The position numbers were made by a program, and so were the translations under genes. The notes below the pieces were generated by a model. That model worked only from the letters and a program-made list of their open reading frames with translations, did no database searches and was not told where the DNA came from. This document shows, piece by piece, positions 43,720 through 52,976 of a stretch of 64,000 nucleotides of DNA. Location of the stretch: assembly GCF_902506415.1 (NCBI RefSeq), contig NZ_LR733275.1, forward strand, positions 879,651 through 943,650. Reading direction: 5' to 3'. Every line of letters starts with the position of its first letter. Position 1 is the first letter of the stretch. The stretch is from Massilia sp. 9I. Lineage in GTDB: Bacteria; Pseudomonadota; Gammaproteobacteria; Burkholderiales; Burkholderiaceae_D.

Positions 43720-44897
43720 ACATCACGATGAATAGCCCGACCCTGCCGGCGTCCAGCGATGCCGCGAGCGTGACCGGCGCGGCGCCAGCCGACGGCCTGC
43801 CGCTCGACCCCGCACTGGCTGCAGCCCAGCCGGGCGTTCCCGCGCCGCTGGCCTTCCTGCAGTTCATGCAGATGGACGCCGTGGTCCCGGGCGACGCATT
43901 GCCGCAGCCGGAACTGGCGGGCGAAGCCCCCATCGACCCGCAGGCCGCCCCGGTCGCCGCCGAGGAACAGGAAGAAAGCAGCGACGCCGCGGCCGAGCCG
44001 CTGACGGCCGCCATGAGCCTGCCATTGACCCCGGCCATGATGCTGGCCATGCCGGCCGCCCTGAGCACCGCCCTGCCTACCGCCGTGCGCTTCGCCGCCG
44101 GCACGCAGGAACGCCAGCAGCGCGCCGGCGATGCCGTCGTGACCGCAGCCACCGGTGGCGCGGACGCCGTCGAACTGCCGGCAGCCATTGCCGCCTCCCT
44201 GCCGCAAGCCGCCCAGCCGGTCGCCGAGGCCAGCGCGCAGCAGGCCCGCGCCGGCGCCGCGGTGGCCCAGCCGGCCGCCGCTCCGCAGCAGCCGGCAGCC
44301 CCTGTGGCCGCTGCGCCGGCGCGCGAAGCCGGCGCCGACGGCCAGGCCGCAGCCGGCAACGGCAACGGCAACGGCGCGAATGCCGCCTTCGGCGTCAGCG
44401 CCCCCGCTACCCAGAGCGCCGCGCCGCGCGACGGCGGCACCCTGACCCTGTCCGGCCCGCCGACCGCATGGCGCCAGAGCCTGCAGGATGCGCTGGGCGA
44501 TCGCCTGAACCTCCAGCTCGGCAAGAATGCCGAGCAGGCCGTGATCCGCCTCGAGCCGCCGATGCTGGGCCGGGTCGAGATCTCGATCCGCCACGCCGCC
44601 GGCAGCCTGGAAGTGAACATCACCGCCACCCACAGCGAAGTGCTGCGCCAGCTGAACACCGTCAGCGACAACCTGCGCAGCGACCTGGCGCAGCGCCAAT
44701 ACACGGATGTATCGGTCAACGTCAGCCAGGCCACTCCGCGTGCCCAGGCGACGGCACAGTCGGGCGCCGGCTTCGGCACGGATGCCCAGGGCCGCGGGCG
44801 CCAGCAGGGCCAGGACCAGGACGAACGCGCCCCGGGCGCGGCCCTGGCCGAAGCCAACCAATCCACCTCGCCGTTCTCCCTGAACGGGCGCGCGTGA
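43716..44897 (+). CDS. fliK: Flagellar hook-length control protein FliK
   Basis: A 393-aa molecular ruler. The first ~250 residues are Ala/Pro/Gln-rich and low-complexity, as expected for the ruler part. The C-terminal FliK hook-control domain (AVIRLEPPMLGRVEISIRHAAGSLEVNITATHSEVLRQL) near residues 280-345 interacts with FlhB to switch export specificity. It overlaps fliT by 4 bp. A second FliK-like gene lies at 27293. Confidence 0.92.
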   Translation: MNITMNSPTLPASSDAASVTGAAPADGLPLDPALAAAQPGVPAPLAFLQFMQMDAVVPGDALPQPELAGEAPIDPQAAPVAAEEQEESSDAAAEPLTAAMSLPLTPAMMLAMPAALSTALPTAVRFAAGTQERQQRAGDAVVTAATGGADAVELPAAIAASLPQAAQPVAEASAQQARAGAAVAQPAAAPQQPAAPVAAAPAREAGADGQAAAGNGNGNGANAAFGVSAPATQSAAPRDGGTLTLSGPPTAWRQSLQDALGDRLNLQLGKNAEQAVIRLEPPMLGRVEISIRHAAGSLEVNITATHSEVLRQLNTVSDNLRSDLAQRQYTDVSVNVSQATPRAQATAQSGAGFGTDAQGRGRQQGQDQDERAPGAALAEANQSTSPFSLNGRA

Positions 44898-44918
44898 GTC
44901 TGAACTAAGGCCAAGAAC

Positions 44919-45386
44919 ATGAACAGCAAAGCCAAACTGATGGTCGCCTTCCTGGGCGTCGCCCTCCTCGCCGCCGGCGCCGCCGGCGGTGCGATGTGGT
45001 ACCTGGCGCCGGCCCATGCCGCCAAGGGCGCCGCCGCCGAGGCGCCGAAAGCGGCGCCGGAAAAGAAACCGACCAAGTACGTCACCCTCGACAAGGTGAT
45101 CGTGATGCTGCGCCGCGCGCCCAACGAGACCGCGGCCCACTACCTGTCGGTCGACCTGGTGCTGGCCACCACCGCCGAGCTGGAGAAGGAAGCCAAGGAA
45201 CACCTGCCGCTGCTGCGCTCGATCGCCGTGTCTTCGCTGTCCTCGCACACGCTGGCCGAGGCCAACGCCATGACCGTCGACCAGTACGCCGCGCAGCTGA
45301 ACAAGACCTTCAACGCCAGTTATGAAAAGGAAAACCACGAAAAGCCGTTTTCCGAAGTCATGATCGGCAAGCTGATCATTGAATAA
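44919..45386 (+). CDS. fliL: Flagellar basal body-associated protein FliL
   Basis: A 155-aa protein with one N-terminal membrane helix (LMVAFLGVALLAAGAAGGAMWYL) and a periplasmic domain starting KYVTLDKVIVMLRRAPNETAAHYLSVDLVL, typical of FliL. It surrounds and supports the stator units. It lies between fliK and the sigma-28 gene. Confidence 0.9.
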   Translation: MNSKAKLMVAFLGVALLAAGAAGGAMWYLAPAHAAKGAAAEAPKAAPEKKPTKYVTLDKVIVMLRRAPNETAAHYLSVDLVLATTAELEKEAKEHLPLLRSIAVSSLSSHTLAEANAMTVDQYAAQLNKTFNASYEKENHEKPFSEVMIGKLIIE

Positions 45387-45389
45387 AGC

Positions 45390-46148
45390 GTGAGCAGCGG
45401 GGACAGCGTGGCCTATCAAGCCGAGTATGCCGACAGCCATGGCGCCTCCCTGTACGGGGAGGCGCCCGCCAACGCCGGGATGCCCCGTGGCGAGGAGCAG
45501 CGCCACCTGGTCGCCTACGCGCCGCTGGTCAAGCGCATCGTGCGCCAGCTGAACTCGCAGGTGTCGGGCGCGGTCTCGCGCGAGGACATGGAGCAGATCG
45601 GCCTGATGGGCCTGCTCGAAGCGCTGCGCCGCTACGGCACTCCCGACCAGGGCTTCGGCAGCTACGCCTCGCTGCGCGTGCGCGGCGCGATCCTGGACGA
45701 GCTGCGCCGCCAGGACTGGCGCCCGCGCGCCGTGCGCCAGGACAGCCACCGCGTGCGCGACGCGCTGCGCGAGCTGACCCGCAAGCTGGGCCGCGAGCCG
45801 ACCGAGAAAGAAGGCGCCGCAGCCCTCGGCGTGACGGCCGAAGAATTCCGCCAGCACGTGCTGGACGACTGCGCCGAAGAGATGCTCAGCTTCGACGAAG
45901 TGCTGCAGGAAAGCACCGAGCAGGCCCACAGCGCACCGGGTCCGGAAGAGCAGTATCTGGTGCGGCGCAGCCTGGAACAGGTGCTGGGCAGCCTGAACGA
46001 AAAAGAACAGCGTGTGATCCAGATGATCTACGAGTTCGAACTGAGCTACAAGGAAATCGCCGCCGTGCTCGACCTGTCGGACGCGCGCGTCTGCCAGCTC
46101 AACAAGAGCGCGCTGGCCAAGATGAAGGCGGCGCTGCAGCGCGGCTGA
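45390..46148 (+). CDS. fliA: Flagellar sigma factor 28
   Basis: A 252-aa sigma-70-family protein of the FliA/WhiG group. Region 2 contains VAYAPLVKRIVRQLNS and DMEQIGLMGLLEALRRYGTPDQGFGSYASLRVRGAILDELRRQDW. Region 3 is REPTEKEGAAALGVTAEEFRQ. Region 4 has the helix-turn-helix NEKEQRVIQMIYEFELSYKEIAAVLDLSDARVCQLNKSAL. The start is GTG 45390. It directs late flagellar genes and is presumably held by FlgM (48055). Its place inside the structural run, before motA/motB, matches lateral-type systems. Confidence 0.95.
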   Translation: MSSGDSVAYQAEYADSHGASLYGEAPANAGMPRGEEQRHLVAYAPLVKRIVRQLNSQVSGAVSREDMEQIGLMGLLEALRRYGTPDQGFGSYASLRVRGAILDELRRQDWRPRAVRQDSHRVRDALRELTRKLGREPTEKEGAAALGVTAEEFRQHVLDDCAEEMLSFDEVLQESTEQAHSAPGPEEQYLVRRSLEQVLGSLNEKEQRVIQMIYEFELSYKEIAAVLDLSDARVCQLNKSALAKMKAALQRG

Positions 46149-46189
46149 TCGAGAACAAACAAGCAAGCCAACAAGAAAGGCAGTACGTC

Positions 46190-47101
46190 ATGCAGCAATT
46201 ACTCGGTATCGCGATCGTGCTCGGCGCCGTGTTCGGGGGCTTCACCCTGATGGGCGGCACCTTCTCCGCGATCTTCCACCCGGTCGAGCTCCTGATCATC
46301 GGCGGGGCGGCGCTGGGCGCCCTGGTGCTCGGCAATCCGAAGCACGTGCTGGCCGAGCTGGCCCACCAGCTGAAGAAGGTGGCCGCGCGCAAGAAGCACG
46401 ATTCGGAATTCCAGCGCCAGCTGCTGCTCCTGATGTACGAACTGCTGCAGACCGCCGCCGGCGGCCTGAAGGCCCTCGACGCCCACGTCGAAGCACCGTC
46501 GGAAAGCCCGCTGTTCCAGCGCTACCCGCGCATCCTGGAAGAGCCGAAGCTGCTGGCTTTCATCGTCGACAACTTCCGCCTCATGGCCATGGGCAAGATC
46601 AACGCCCACGAGCTCGAAGGCGTGCTGGAACAGGAACTGGAAGCCATCCACGAAGAACTGACCCAGCCGGCCAAGTCGCTGCAGAAGATCGCTGAAGCGA
46701 TGCCGGGCTTCGGCATCCTGGCCGCGGTGCTGGGCATCGTGATGGCGATGTTCTCGGTGTCGGGCGGCGCGGACTCGGGCGAGATCGCCGAGAAGATCGG
46801 CGCCGCGATGGTCGGTACCTTCATCGGTATCTTCTTCTGCTACGGCCTGCTGGAACCGCTCGCCAACATGATGAAGCAGCTGGTGAATTCGGAAGCCTCG
46901 ACCATGGAAACCGTGAAGGTGGTGCTGTGCACCCATGTGGCCGGCAAACCTGCGCTGCTGGCGATCGACGCCGGGCGCCGCCTGATCCAGCTGAACACCA
47001 AGCCCAGCTTCGCCCAGCTCGAACAGTGGATCAATGCCATGGGCGGTGAAGACGAATCGCAGAACAAGCGTCGCCGCAATACCGATCGCATGGCGGGCTG
47101 A
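46190..47101 (+). CDS. motA: Flagellar stator protein MotA
   Basis: A 303-aa stator subunit with four membrane helices. The N terminus QQLLGIAIVLGAVFGGFTLMGG, the large cytoplasmic loop (~residues 60-165) with charged residues that contact FliG, and the conserved proline region EAMPGFGILAAVLGIVMAM are all present. GPA-type helix 4 follows (ATMETVKVV after it). It is paired with motB 2 bp downstream. Confidence 0.94.
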   Translation: MQQLLGIAIVLGAVFGGFTLMGGTFSAIFHPVELLIIGGAALGALVLGNPKHVLAELAHQLKKVAARKKHDSEFQRQLLLLMYELLQTAAGGLKALDAHVEAPSESPLFQRYPRILEEPKLLAFIVDNFRLMAMGKINAHELEGVLEQELEAIHEELTQPAKSLQKIAEAMPGFGILAAVLGIVMAMFSVSGGADSGEIAEKIGAAMVGTFIGIFFCYGLLEPLANMMKQLVNSEASTMETVKVVLCTHVAGKPALLAIDAGRRLIQLNTKPSFAQLEQWINAMGGEDESQNKRRRNTDRMAG

Positions 47102-47103
47102 TC

Positions 47104-48042
47104 GTGTCTAAAGCGAACGAGAAACACGAAGCCACCATCGTCAAGCGCGGTGGCGGCAAGCACGCGCACGACGAGCACGGCGGGGCCTGGAAGGTCGCTT
47201 TCGCCGACTTCTGCCTGGCCTTGATGGCACTCTTTCTAGTTCTCTGGCTGATTGCCTCGCGCGAACAACAGAATCTCAAGAAAATCGTGCGCGACGCCAC
47301 CGACAGCGGTATGCTGGAAGGCTTGGGGCGCAAGCCGGAAATCGCCTCGGAGCCGAGCGGCAGCATGATCGAACGCTTCCAGCTGCCGACCGCCGGCAGC
47401 AGCGGCAACGACGATCCGGGTACCCCGAGCCAGCCGCGCGTCGCTTACGAGTCGCCGTCGGAACTGGCGGCGCTGTCGAAGGCCCTGGGCGAAATGAGCC
47501 GGGAAGCCGGCCTCGCCGCCAACCTCGACACCGTGGTGACGCCTTACGGCCTGCGCGTGATGCTGCACGATACCGACCGCCAGGGCATGTTCATGCGCGG
47601 CAGCGCCCTGCCCACCGGCCGCTTCGTGAAGCTATTGCGCAAGATGGGCCCGCTGTTCGCGCAGATGGAAAACCAGATGCTGATCGTCGGCCACACCGAC
47701 TCGTCGCGTTTCGCCGGCTCCGACAAGGGCGGCTATTCGAACTGGGCGCTGTCGACCGACCGCGCGCTGTCCGCCCGCGCCGAACTGCTGGGCGGCGGCA
47801 TGCGCACCCAGACCGTGCTGCAAGTGGTGGGCATGGCCGACCGCGCACCGATCGACGCGCAAGAGCCGCTGGCAGGCATCAACCGCCGCATCGAACTCTT
47901 GATCCTGACCAGCGGGCAATCGCGCCTGGTGGCCAGCATGTTCGGTAAACCGGGCGCCGCCCTCCCGCTGGGGAAGGAAGCGTCGATCGGGATGCCGGAC
48001 GCGGCGGCGCTGGAAAAGCTGCGCAGCCAGTTGCCCAAGTAA
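47104..48042 (+). CDS. motB: Flagellar stator protein MotB
   Basis: A 312-aa stator subunit with GTG start. The single membrane helix (~residues 30-53) carries the essential proton-accepting Asp35 in WKVAFADFCLALMALFLVLWL. The C-terminal OmpA-like peptidoglycan-binding domain includes VGHTDSSRFAGSDKGGYSNWALSTDRALSARAELL. The layout suggests a proton-driven rather than sodium-driven stator, by resemblance. Confidence 0.94.
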   Translation: MSKANEKHEATIVKRGGGKHAHDEHGGAWKVAFADFCLALMALFLVLWLIASREQQNLKKIVRDATDSGMLEGLGRKPEIASEPSGSMIERFQLPTAGSSGNDDPGTPSQPRVAYESPSELAALSKALGEMSREAGLAANLDTVVTPYGLRVMLHDTDRQGMFMRGSALPTGRFVKLLRKMGPLFAQMENQMLIVGHTDSSRFAGSDKGGYSNWALSTDRALSARAELLGGGMRTQTVLQVVGMADRAPIDAQEPLAGINRRIELLILTSGQSRLVASMFGKPGAALPLGKEASIGMPDAAALEKLRSQLPK

Positions 48043-48054
48043 GCCGAGGCACCA

Positions 48055-48360
48055 ATGAGCATTCAATCGAAACGAGGACCCCGCATGAAGATCACTGGCG
48101 CGATCACTTCCACCGTGAGCGTCGGCGCCCAGCGCGTCACCGTGCAGGCGCCCGCCGAGGCGACGCCGGGCGGCGCCGCTGCACCGGCGCTCCAGTCCGA
48201 GGTGCTGCAGCCCGCGGCCGCGGCCCTGAAGGCGATGCCGGATTTCGACGCCGCCCGCGTGGCCGAGCTGCGCGACGCCCTGGCCAAGGGCGAGCTGCCT
48301 TTCGATCCGGGCCGCCTCGCCGGCCTGATCCAGCGCTTCCACGGCGGAGGCCGCGGATGA
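48055..48360 (+). CDS. flgM: Anti-sigma-28 factor FlgM
   Basis: 101 aa. The C-terminal segment (DFDAARVAELRDALAKGELPFDPGRLAGLIQRF) is the FlgM sigma-28-binding region. FlgM holds FliA until the hook is complete and is then exported. Two starts are possible: ATG 48055 (GAGG 5 nt upstream) and ATG 48085 (GAGGA 6 nt upstream, giving the common MKI- beginning). The end overlaps flgN by 4 bp. Confidence 0.88.
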   Translation: MSIQSKRGPRMKITGAITSTVSVGAQRVTVQAPAEATPGGAAAPALQSEVLQPAAAALKAMPDFDAARVAELRDALAKGELPFDPGRLAGLIQRFHGGGRG

Positions 48361-48785
48361 GCAAGATGACGCGCCAGCAGGCCAACCTGCTGCTCGCCGA
48401 CGGGGTGCAGGCCGACGTGCGCGACAGCGCCGAGGTGCTGGCCCTGCTCGAACGCCAGTTCGACGCCGCCCTGCGCCACCGCAGCAGCGAGCTGACCCTG
48501 CTGGCCGAACAGCTCACGCCCCTGCTCGACGCCATGGAAGCGCGGCGCCAGCAGCGCGTGTCGCTGGTGCGCGCCCTGATGGGGCAGCAAGGCAGCATGG
48601 GCGACTACATCGGCAGCCTGGCCGAGCCGGCGCGCGGCGCCCTGGCCGCCGCCTGGGCCGACCTGGAAAGCACCGTGCAGGCCTGCAAGGCCGCTACCGC
48701 CCGCAACGGCGGCCTGCTGGCGGAACAGTACACCGTGATGCAGCGCGTGCTGCACGGCGAGGACGACACCTATGCGCCACGCTGA
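48357..48785 (+). CDS. flgN: Flagellar chaperone FlgN
   Basis: A 142-aa helical protein following flgM, as FlgN usually does. FlgN is the export chaperone for FlgK and FlgL, both encoded later. Length and heptad-like helices (VLALLERQFDAALRHRSSELTLLAEQL) fit, and RVSLVRALMGQ is similar to the family. It overlaps the next gene by 14 bp. Confidence 0.83.
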   Translation: MSKMTRQQANLLLADGVQADVRDSAEVLALLERQFDAALRHRSSELTLLAEQLTPLLDAMEARRQQRVSLVRALMGQQGSMGDYIGSLAEPARGALAAAWADLESTVQACKAATARNGGLLAEQYTVMQRVLHGEDDTYAPR

Positions 48786-49512
48786 TTTCTCGACCCCTGC
48801 CCTGCAGCCGACCGCCCCGACTGCGGCCACCCGCCCCACCGCCGGCATCGGCGGCGGCGATGGCAGCAGCTTTGGCCGCATGTTCGGTGAGGTACAAGGC
48901 GAAGTCGCCGCCTATATCCAGAACGGCGATCCAGGCGCGTCCAGCAGCGGCGCAGCCGGCTTGACGGCGGAAGGCGCCATGTGGCGCGCACGCGCTACAG
49001 GTCTCATCAGCGGCGAAACGGAAGTCGAGGGCGCCGAAGCTTTGAATGCCGTCGGCGTGAACACGCCGGAGCAGAAGGCTTTCCTGGAAAGCATCGCCCC
49101 CTGGGCGCAGCAGGCCGCGCAGCAGCTGGGCGTGGCGCCGGAACTGGTGTCGGCCCACGCCGCGCTGGAATCGGGCTGGGGCCAGCGTCCGCTGAAGGAT
49201 CACAACCTGTTCGGCATCAAGGCAGGCAGCAACTGGGATGGCGCCGTGAGCGATTCCGCTACCACCGAATACGTGGGCGGCGCCGCGATCAAGACCCGCG
49301 AACGCTTCCGCGCCTATCCGGACGCGGGCTCCGCCTTCCGCGACTATGCCCAGATGCTGATCGATAATCCTCGCTACAAGGGCGCGCTGGGCGTGGGCGG
49401 CGACGCGCGCGCCTTTGCCCAGGGCCTGGCGCGCGGCGGTTACGCCACCGACCCGGGCTATGCAAGCAAGCTGGAACGCCTGGCCACCAAACTGCAGCGT
49501 AACGACGGCTAA
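48772..49512 (+). CDS. Flagellar muramidase (GH73, FlgJ C-terminal type) as a separate gene
   Basis: A 246-aa protein. Residues ~1-95 are low-complexity, and residues ~100-245 form a GH73 glucosaminidase/muramidase domain (QLGVAPELVSAHAALESGWGQRPLKDHNLFGIKAG). The Glu in AALESGWG is the probable catalytic residue. In Salmonella-type FlgJ this domain is fused to the rod-cap domain. Here it stands alone, while the rod-cap part is the separate 116-aa gene at 56308. It should open peptidoglycan for the rod. It is convergent with flgA, overlapping by 4 bp. Confidence 0.88.
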   Translation: MRHADFSTPALQPTAPTAATRPTAGIGGGDGSSFGRMFGEVQGEVAAYIQNGDPGASSSGAAGLTAEGAMWRARATGLISGETEVEGAEALNAVGVNTPEQKAFLESIAPWAQQAAQQLGVAPELVSAHAALESGWGQRPLKDHNLFGIKAGSNWDGAVSDSATTEYVGGAAIKTRERFRAYPDAGSAFRDYAQMLIDNPRYKGALGVGGDARAFAQGLARGGYATDPGYASKLERLATKLQRNDG

Positions 49513-50225
49513 GGCCGGCTGATGCCGGCCGGCGTCTCGACCGGCTCCACGGTGCCGGCGCCGGCTACGCGCATGCGCACCACCTGGCCACTGCCGACGT
49601 TGCGCACCCGGACCACGGCGCCGCGCGCGCCGGCGTCGAGCGCCTCGCCCGCCATGCTCACCTCGATGCCCTCGTGGCGCGCCACCATCAGCACCTGGTC
49701 GCCACGCTTGACCATCACGGGAGAGCTCAACTGGCTGGAACGCAGCACTTCCCCGGCGCGCAGGCTGCGCCGGCTGGTCTGGCCAAGCGCATCCGCAGGC
49801 GTGCCGATGGCGTCGTTCATGATGGTGACGTCGCGCCGCTCCAGGGTGATGTGCTCGTCGCCCAGGACTTCACCGGCGCGCAGCGGTGCGCTGGTGACGG
49901 CGACCACGGCGCTGACGCGGGCCCGCACCACGAAGTCGTGGCGCCAGCCGCCCGGGTCCGGACAGCGCGCCACGAAGCGCATGCGCGCGTACTGACGGGT
50001 GTCGAGGGCCTCGATCTCGACCGGCGCATTGCAGGGCGGCGCCGGGCGTGCGCTGAGGACCGTGAGCTCGACTTGTGGATCCGACAAGCCGCTATTCAGC
50101 AGTTGTTTGTCAATTTGACCACGCGCGGCTTGTTCTATCCGTAAGGAAATAGATTGCGCAGCATCGGTTGTGGCGCATAAAAGACAGGATACAATGGCGA
50201 CGGTTGCCGTACGGAAAGCAATCAT
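49509..50225 (-). CDS. flgA: Flagellar P-ring assembly chaperone FlgA
   Basis: A 238-aa periplasmic protein with a signal peptide (~residues 1-22) and the SAF-domain region (VTSAPLRAGEVLGDEHITLERRDV) of FlgA. The C-terminal part includes VKRGDQVLMVARHEGIEVSMAGEALDAGARGAVVRVRN, which is diagnostic. It helps assemble FlgI. It is encoded opposite to flgB, with an 82-bp divergent gap, as in many flg operons. Confidence 0.93.
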   Translation of the reverse strand: MIAFRTATVAIVSCLLCATTDAAQSISLRIEQAARGQIDKQLLNSGLSDPQVELTVLSARPAPPCNAPVEIEALDTRQYARMRFVARCPDPGGWRHDFVVRARVSAVVAVTSAPLRAGEVLGDEHITLERRDVTIMNDAIGTPADALGQTSRRSLRAGEVLRSSQLSSPVMVKRGDQVLMVARHEGIEVSMAGEALDAGARGAVVRVRNVGSGQVVRMRVAGAGTVEPVETPAGISRP

Positions 50226-50307
50226 TGTTAAATAGAGGGTCGCGGCAGGAAATCAACAAGCGCCCATTTTACCGAAACAAGCTGCAGTACACCGACAGAG
50301 GATCGAC

Positions 50308-50667
50308 ATGACGATTAATTTCAAGGAAGCCCTCGGGGTCCACACCGACGCGCTGCAGCTGCGCGCCGAGCGTACCCGCGTGCTTGCCGCCAATATCGCC
50401 AACGAAAGCACGCCGGGTTATACCGCGCGCGACATCGACTTCGCGTCGGCGCTGCAGGAACAGATCGATGCCGAAGCCGGTGAGCCGACGCTGTCGACCG
50501 ACGGCCCGCTGTACCGCGTCCCCTTCCACCCGAGCGCCGACGGCAACACCGTCGAGATCGGCGTCGAGCAGGCCGCGTTCTCGCAGAACGCCTCCGATTT
50601 CCAGACCAGCCTCACCTTCATCAACATGAAGCTGCGTGGCCTGGCCAAAGCCATCAACGGACAATAA
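50308..50667 (+). CDS. flgB: Flagellar proximal rod protein FlgB
   Basis: A 119-aa rod protein. The N-terminal rod motif RTRVLAANIANESTPGYTARDIDF and the C-terminal helix FQTSLTFINMKLRGLAKAING match FlgB. It opens the flg operon divergently from flgA and has GAGGA 7 nt before the ATG. Confidence 0.95.
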   Translation: MTINFKEALGVHTDALQLRAERTRVLAANIANESTPGYTARDIDFASALQEQIDAEAGEPTLSTDGPLYRVPFHPSADGNTVEIGVEQAAFSQNASDFQTSLTFINMKLRGLAKAINGQ

Positions 50668-50669
50668 GC

Positions 50670-51074
50670 ATGGGTTTCAAGGACATCTCGAATATCGCAG
50701 GCTCGGCCATGGCGGCCCAGACCGTGCGCCTGAACACGATCGCCAGCAACCTGGCCAATGCCAACGCCGTGGCCGGCTCGGAAACCGAAGGCTACCGCGC
50801 GAGGAAACCCGTGTTCGCCTCCGTCATGGGCGAAGACGGCGGCGCCAGCGTCCAGGTGCTGGACGTGGTGCAGTCGAGCGAGCCGCTGCGCAAGATGTAC
50901 GAACCGGACAATCCGGTGGCCGACGCCGACGGCATGGTCTACTACGCCAACGTCAACGAAGTGGCGGAAATGGCCGACATGATGGCCGCCTCGCGCGCCT
51001 TCGAGACCAACGTCGAGGTCATGAGCCGCATCAAGGGCATGCAGGCTTCCCTGCTGAAGATGGGCGAGGGCTGA
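50670..51074 (+). CDS. flgC: Flagellar proximal rod protein FlgC
   Basis: A 134-aa rod protein with the bacterial flagellar rod motif RLNTIASNLANANAVAG and the C-terminal NVNEVAEMADMMAASRAFETNVEVM typical of FlgC. It starts 2 bp after the flgB stop. Confidence 0.95.
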   Translation: MGFKDISNIAGSAMAAQTVRLNTIASNLANANAVAGSETEGYRARKPVFASVMGEDGGASVQVLDVVQSSEPLRKMYEPDNPVADADGMVYYANVNEVAEMADMMAASRAFETNVEVMSRIKGMQASLLKMGEG

Positions 51075-51078
51075 GCGC

Positions 51079-51762
51079 ATGGTCACCACCACTAATTCTT
51101 TCGGCTTCCCCGCTTCCAGCACCCCGGCCAGCGACAAGATCGCGACCGGCGTCGCCACCAGCGAGAACAAGGACATGTTCACCAAGCTGCTGGTCGCCCA
51201 GATCCGCAACCAGGACCCGCTCGCGCCCTCGGACCCGAGCCAGTTCGTGAACCAGCTGTCGCAGCTGTCGCAGACCGAAGCGCTGCAGAACCTGGCGCAG
51301 ACCACCAGCGCCAGCGCCAGCGTGCTGCAGAGCCTGCAAGTGCTGGCGATGGGCGCCCAGGTCGGCAGCGAGGTCTCGGTCGAGACCAATCGCGTGCGCC
51401 TGGACGGCGACAAGGTCTCGGGCAACATCCAGCTGGGCGGCATGAGCAGCGCCACCAACCTGGTCCTGACCGGCGTCGACGGCCAGCAACACCGCATCAG
51501 CCTGCCCTCGCACGGCGCGGGCAGCCTGCCGTTCACGATCGACCCGGCCGCCCTCGGCCTGGCGCCGGGCAATTACAGCATCAGTGCCGAAGCATCGGAC
51601 GGCACCAAACCGGCCGTGGAAGTCAGCGGCCGCCTCGACAGCGTGCGCATGTCGGCGAACGGCGGCATCCTGCTGCAGGTCGCCGGCATCGGCGAGGTCG
51701 ACCCTTCGATGGTCACCGGCTTCAACGGCAAGGCATCTGCCTTGGCCTCCCTGGAACACTGA
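51079..51762 (+). CDS. flgD: Hook cap protein FlgD
   Basis: A 227-aa hook-capping protein. The N-terminal FTKLLVAQIRNQDPLAPSDPSQFVNQLSQLSQTEALQNL block is diagnostic. The rest forms the Ig-like and tudor-like domains. It lies between flgC and flgE. Confidence 0.95.
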   Translation: MVTTTNSFGFPASSTPASDKIATGVATSENKDMFTKLLVAQIRNQDPLAPSDPSQFVNQLSQLSQTEALQNLAQTTSASASVLQSLQVLAMGAQVGSEVSVETNRVRLDGDKVSGNIQLGGMSSATNLVLTGVDGQQHRISLPSHGAGSLPFTIDPAALGLAPGNYSISAEASDGTKPAVEVSGRLDSVRMSANGGILLQVAGIGEVDPSMVTGFNGKASALASLEH

Positions 51763-51773
51763 AAGGAATTCAC

Positions 51774-52964
51774 ATGAGCTTCAATATCGCACTGTCCGGC
51801 ATCCAGGCCATCAACGAACAGCTGGAAGCCGTCTCGAACAACATCGCCAACGCCGGCACCTACGGCTTCAAGAGCAGCCGCGCCAACTTCGCCTCCGTCA
51901 TGGCCGGCGACCAGATGAACGGCGTGGAAGTCGCGTCGCTGACCCAGAACATCGGCCAGAACGGCGGCCTGGTCAACACCGGCCGCAGCATGGACGCCAT
52001 GATCCAGGGCCGCGGTTTCTTCACCAGCCGCGACGAGCAGGGCGTGATGCAGTACACCCGCGTCGGCATCTTCTCGGCCAACAAGGACGGCTACCTGGTC
52101 GACGCGGCCGGCCGCAAGGTCCAGGGCTATGGCCCGACCGTGGGCGGCGCGACCGGCGTGATGGGCGACATCAAGATCCCGACCGGCCAGATCCCGGCCG
52201 TCGCCACCACCAAGGTGGCCTACGTCGGCAACCTGTCCTCCGACTGGAAGACGCCGACCGTCACCACCTTCGACCCCACCAACGACAAGAGCTACAACAT
52301 GGTCAAGCAGTCGGTGGTCTACGACTCGCTCGGCACCCAGCACACCATGTCGCAGTATTTCGTCAAGAGCGCGACCACCAACACCGTCGAGGTCCACTAC
52401 GCTTTCGATGGCGGCGCACCGCTCGCGACCCCCGTCAAGACCCTGACCTTCGACAGCAAGGGCGCACTGCCGGCAGGGACCAGCCAGGCGCTGACCTACA
52501 ACCCGGGCGCCGGCCGCGACCCGGTCAACCTCACCATCGACTACGACGGCTCCTCCTTCGTGGCCGGCGAAGCGACCAACACCACCAACCGCAGCGACGG
52601 CTATGCCTCGGGCAGCTTCGTCGGCGTGCAGCTGGCCAACGACGGTTCGGTCATCGCCAAGTACAGCAACGAACAGCAGCAGATCGTCGGCACCCTGGCG
52701 ATCGCCACCTTCCCGGACGAAGGCAGCCTGTCCCAGACCAGCGACACCAGCTGGGTCGCCAACAACGCCTCCGGCACCCCGCTGTACGCGGCGCCGGGCG
52801 TCGGCCTGGCCGGCCAGCTCTCGACCGGCACCCTGGAAGGCTCGAACGTGGACATCACCTCGGAACTGGTCGGCCTGATGACCTCGCAGCGCAACTACCA
52901 GGCCAACTCGAAGGTGATCACCGCCGAGAACCAGATGATGCAGGCCCTGATGCAGGCCCTGTAA
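51774..52964 (+). CDS. flgE: Flagellar hook protein FlgE
   Basis: A 396-aa hook subunit, medium size for the family. The N-terminal SGIQAINEQLEAVSNNIANAGTYGFKSSRANFA motif and the C-terminal EGSNVDITSELVGLMTSQRNYQANSKVI are the usual rod/hook signatures. AAAGGAATTC precedes the ATG. Confidence 0.95.
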   Translation: MSFNIALSGIQAINEQLEAVSNNIANAGTYGFKSSRANFASVMAGDQMNGVEVASLTQNIGQNGGLVNTGRSMDAMIQGRGFFTSRDEQGVMQYTRVGIFSANKDGYLVDAAGRKVQGYGPTVGGATGVMGDIKIPTGQIPAVATTKVAYVGNLSSDWKTPTVTTFDPTNDKSYNMVKQSVVYDSLGTQHTMSQYFVKSATTNTVEVHYAFDGGAPLATPVKTLTFDSKGALPAGTSQALTYNPGAGRDPVNLTIDYDGSSFVAGEATNTTNRSDGYASGSFVGVQLANDGSVIAKYSNEQQQIVGTLAIATFPDEGSLSQTSDTSWVANNASGTPLYAAPGVGLAGQLSTGTLEGSNVDITSELVGLMTSQRNYQANSKVITAENQMMQALMQAL

Positions 52965-52976
52965 GCCTGAGCGACC

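Noticed and set aside
43280..46166. Two long minus-strand open frames (614 and 830 aa) opposite fliT to fliA
   Set aside because: Low-complexity Ala/Arg/Gly-rich shadows of five recognised flagellar genes.
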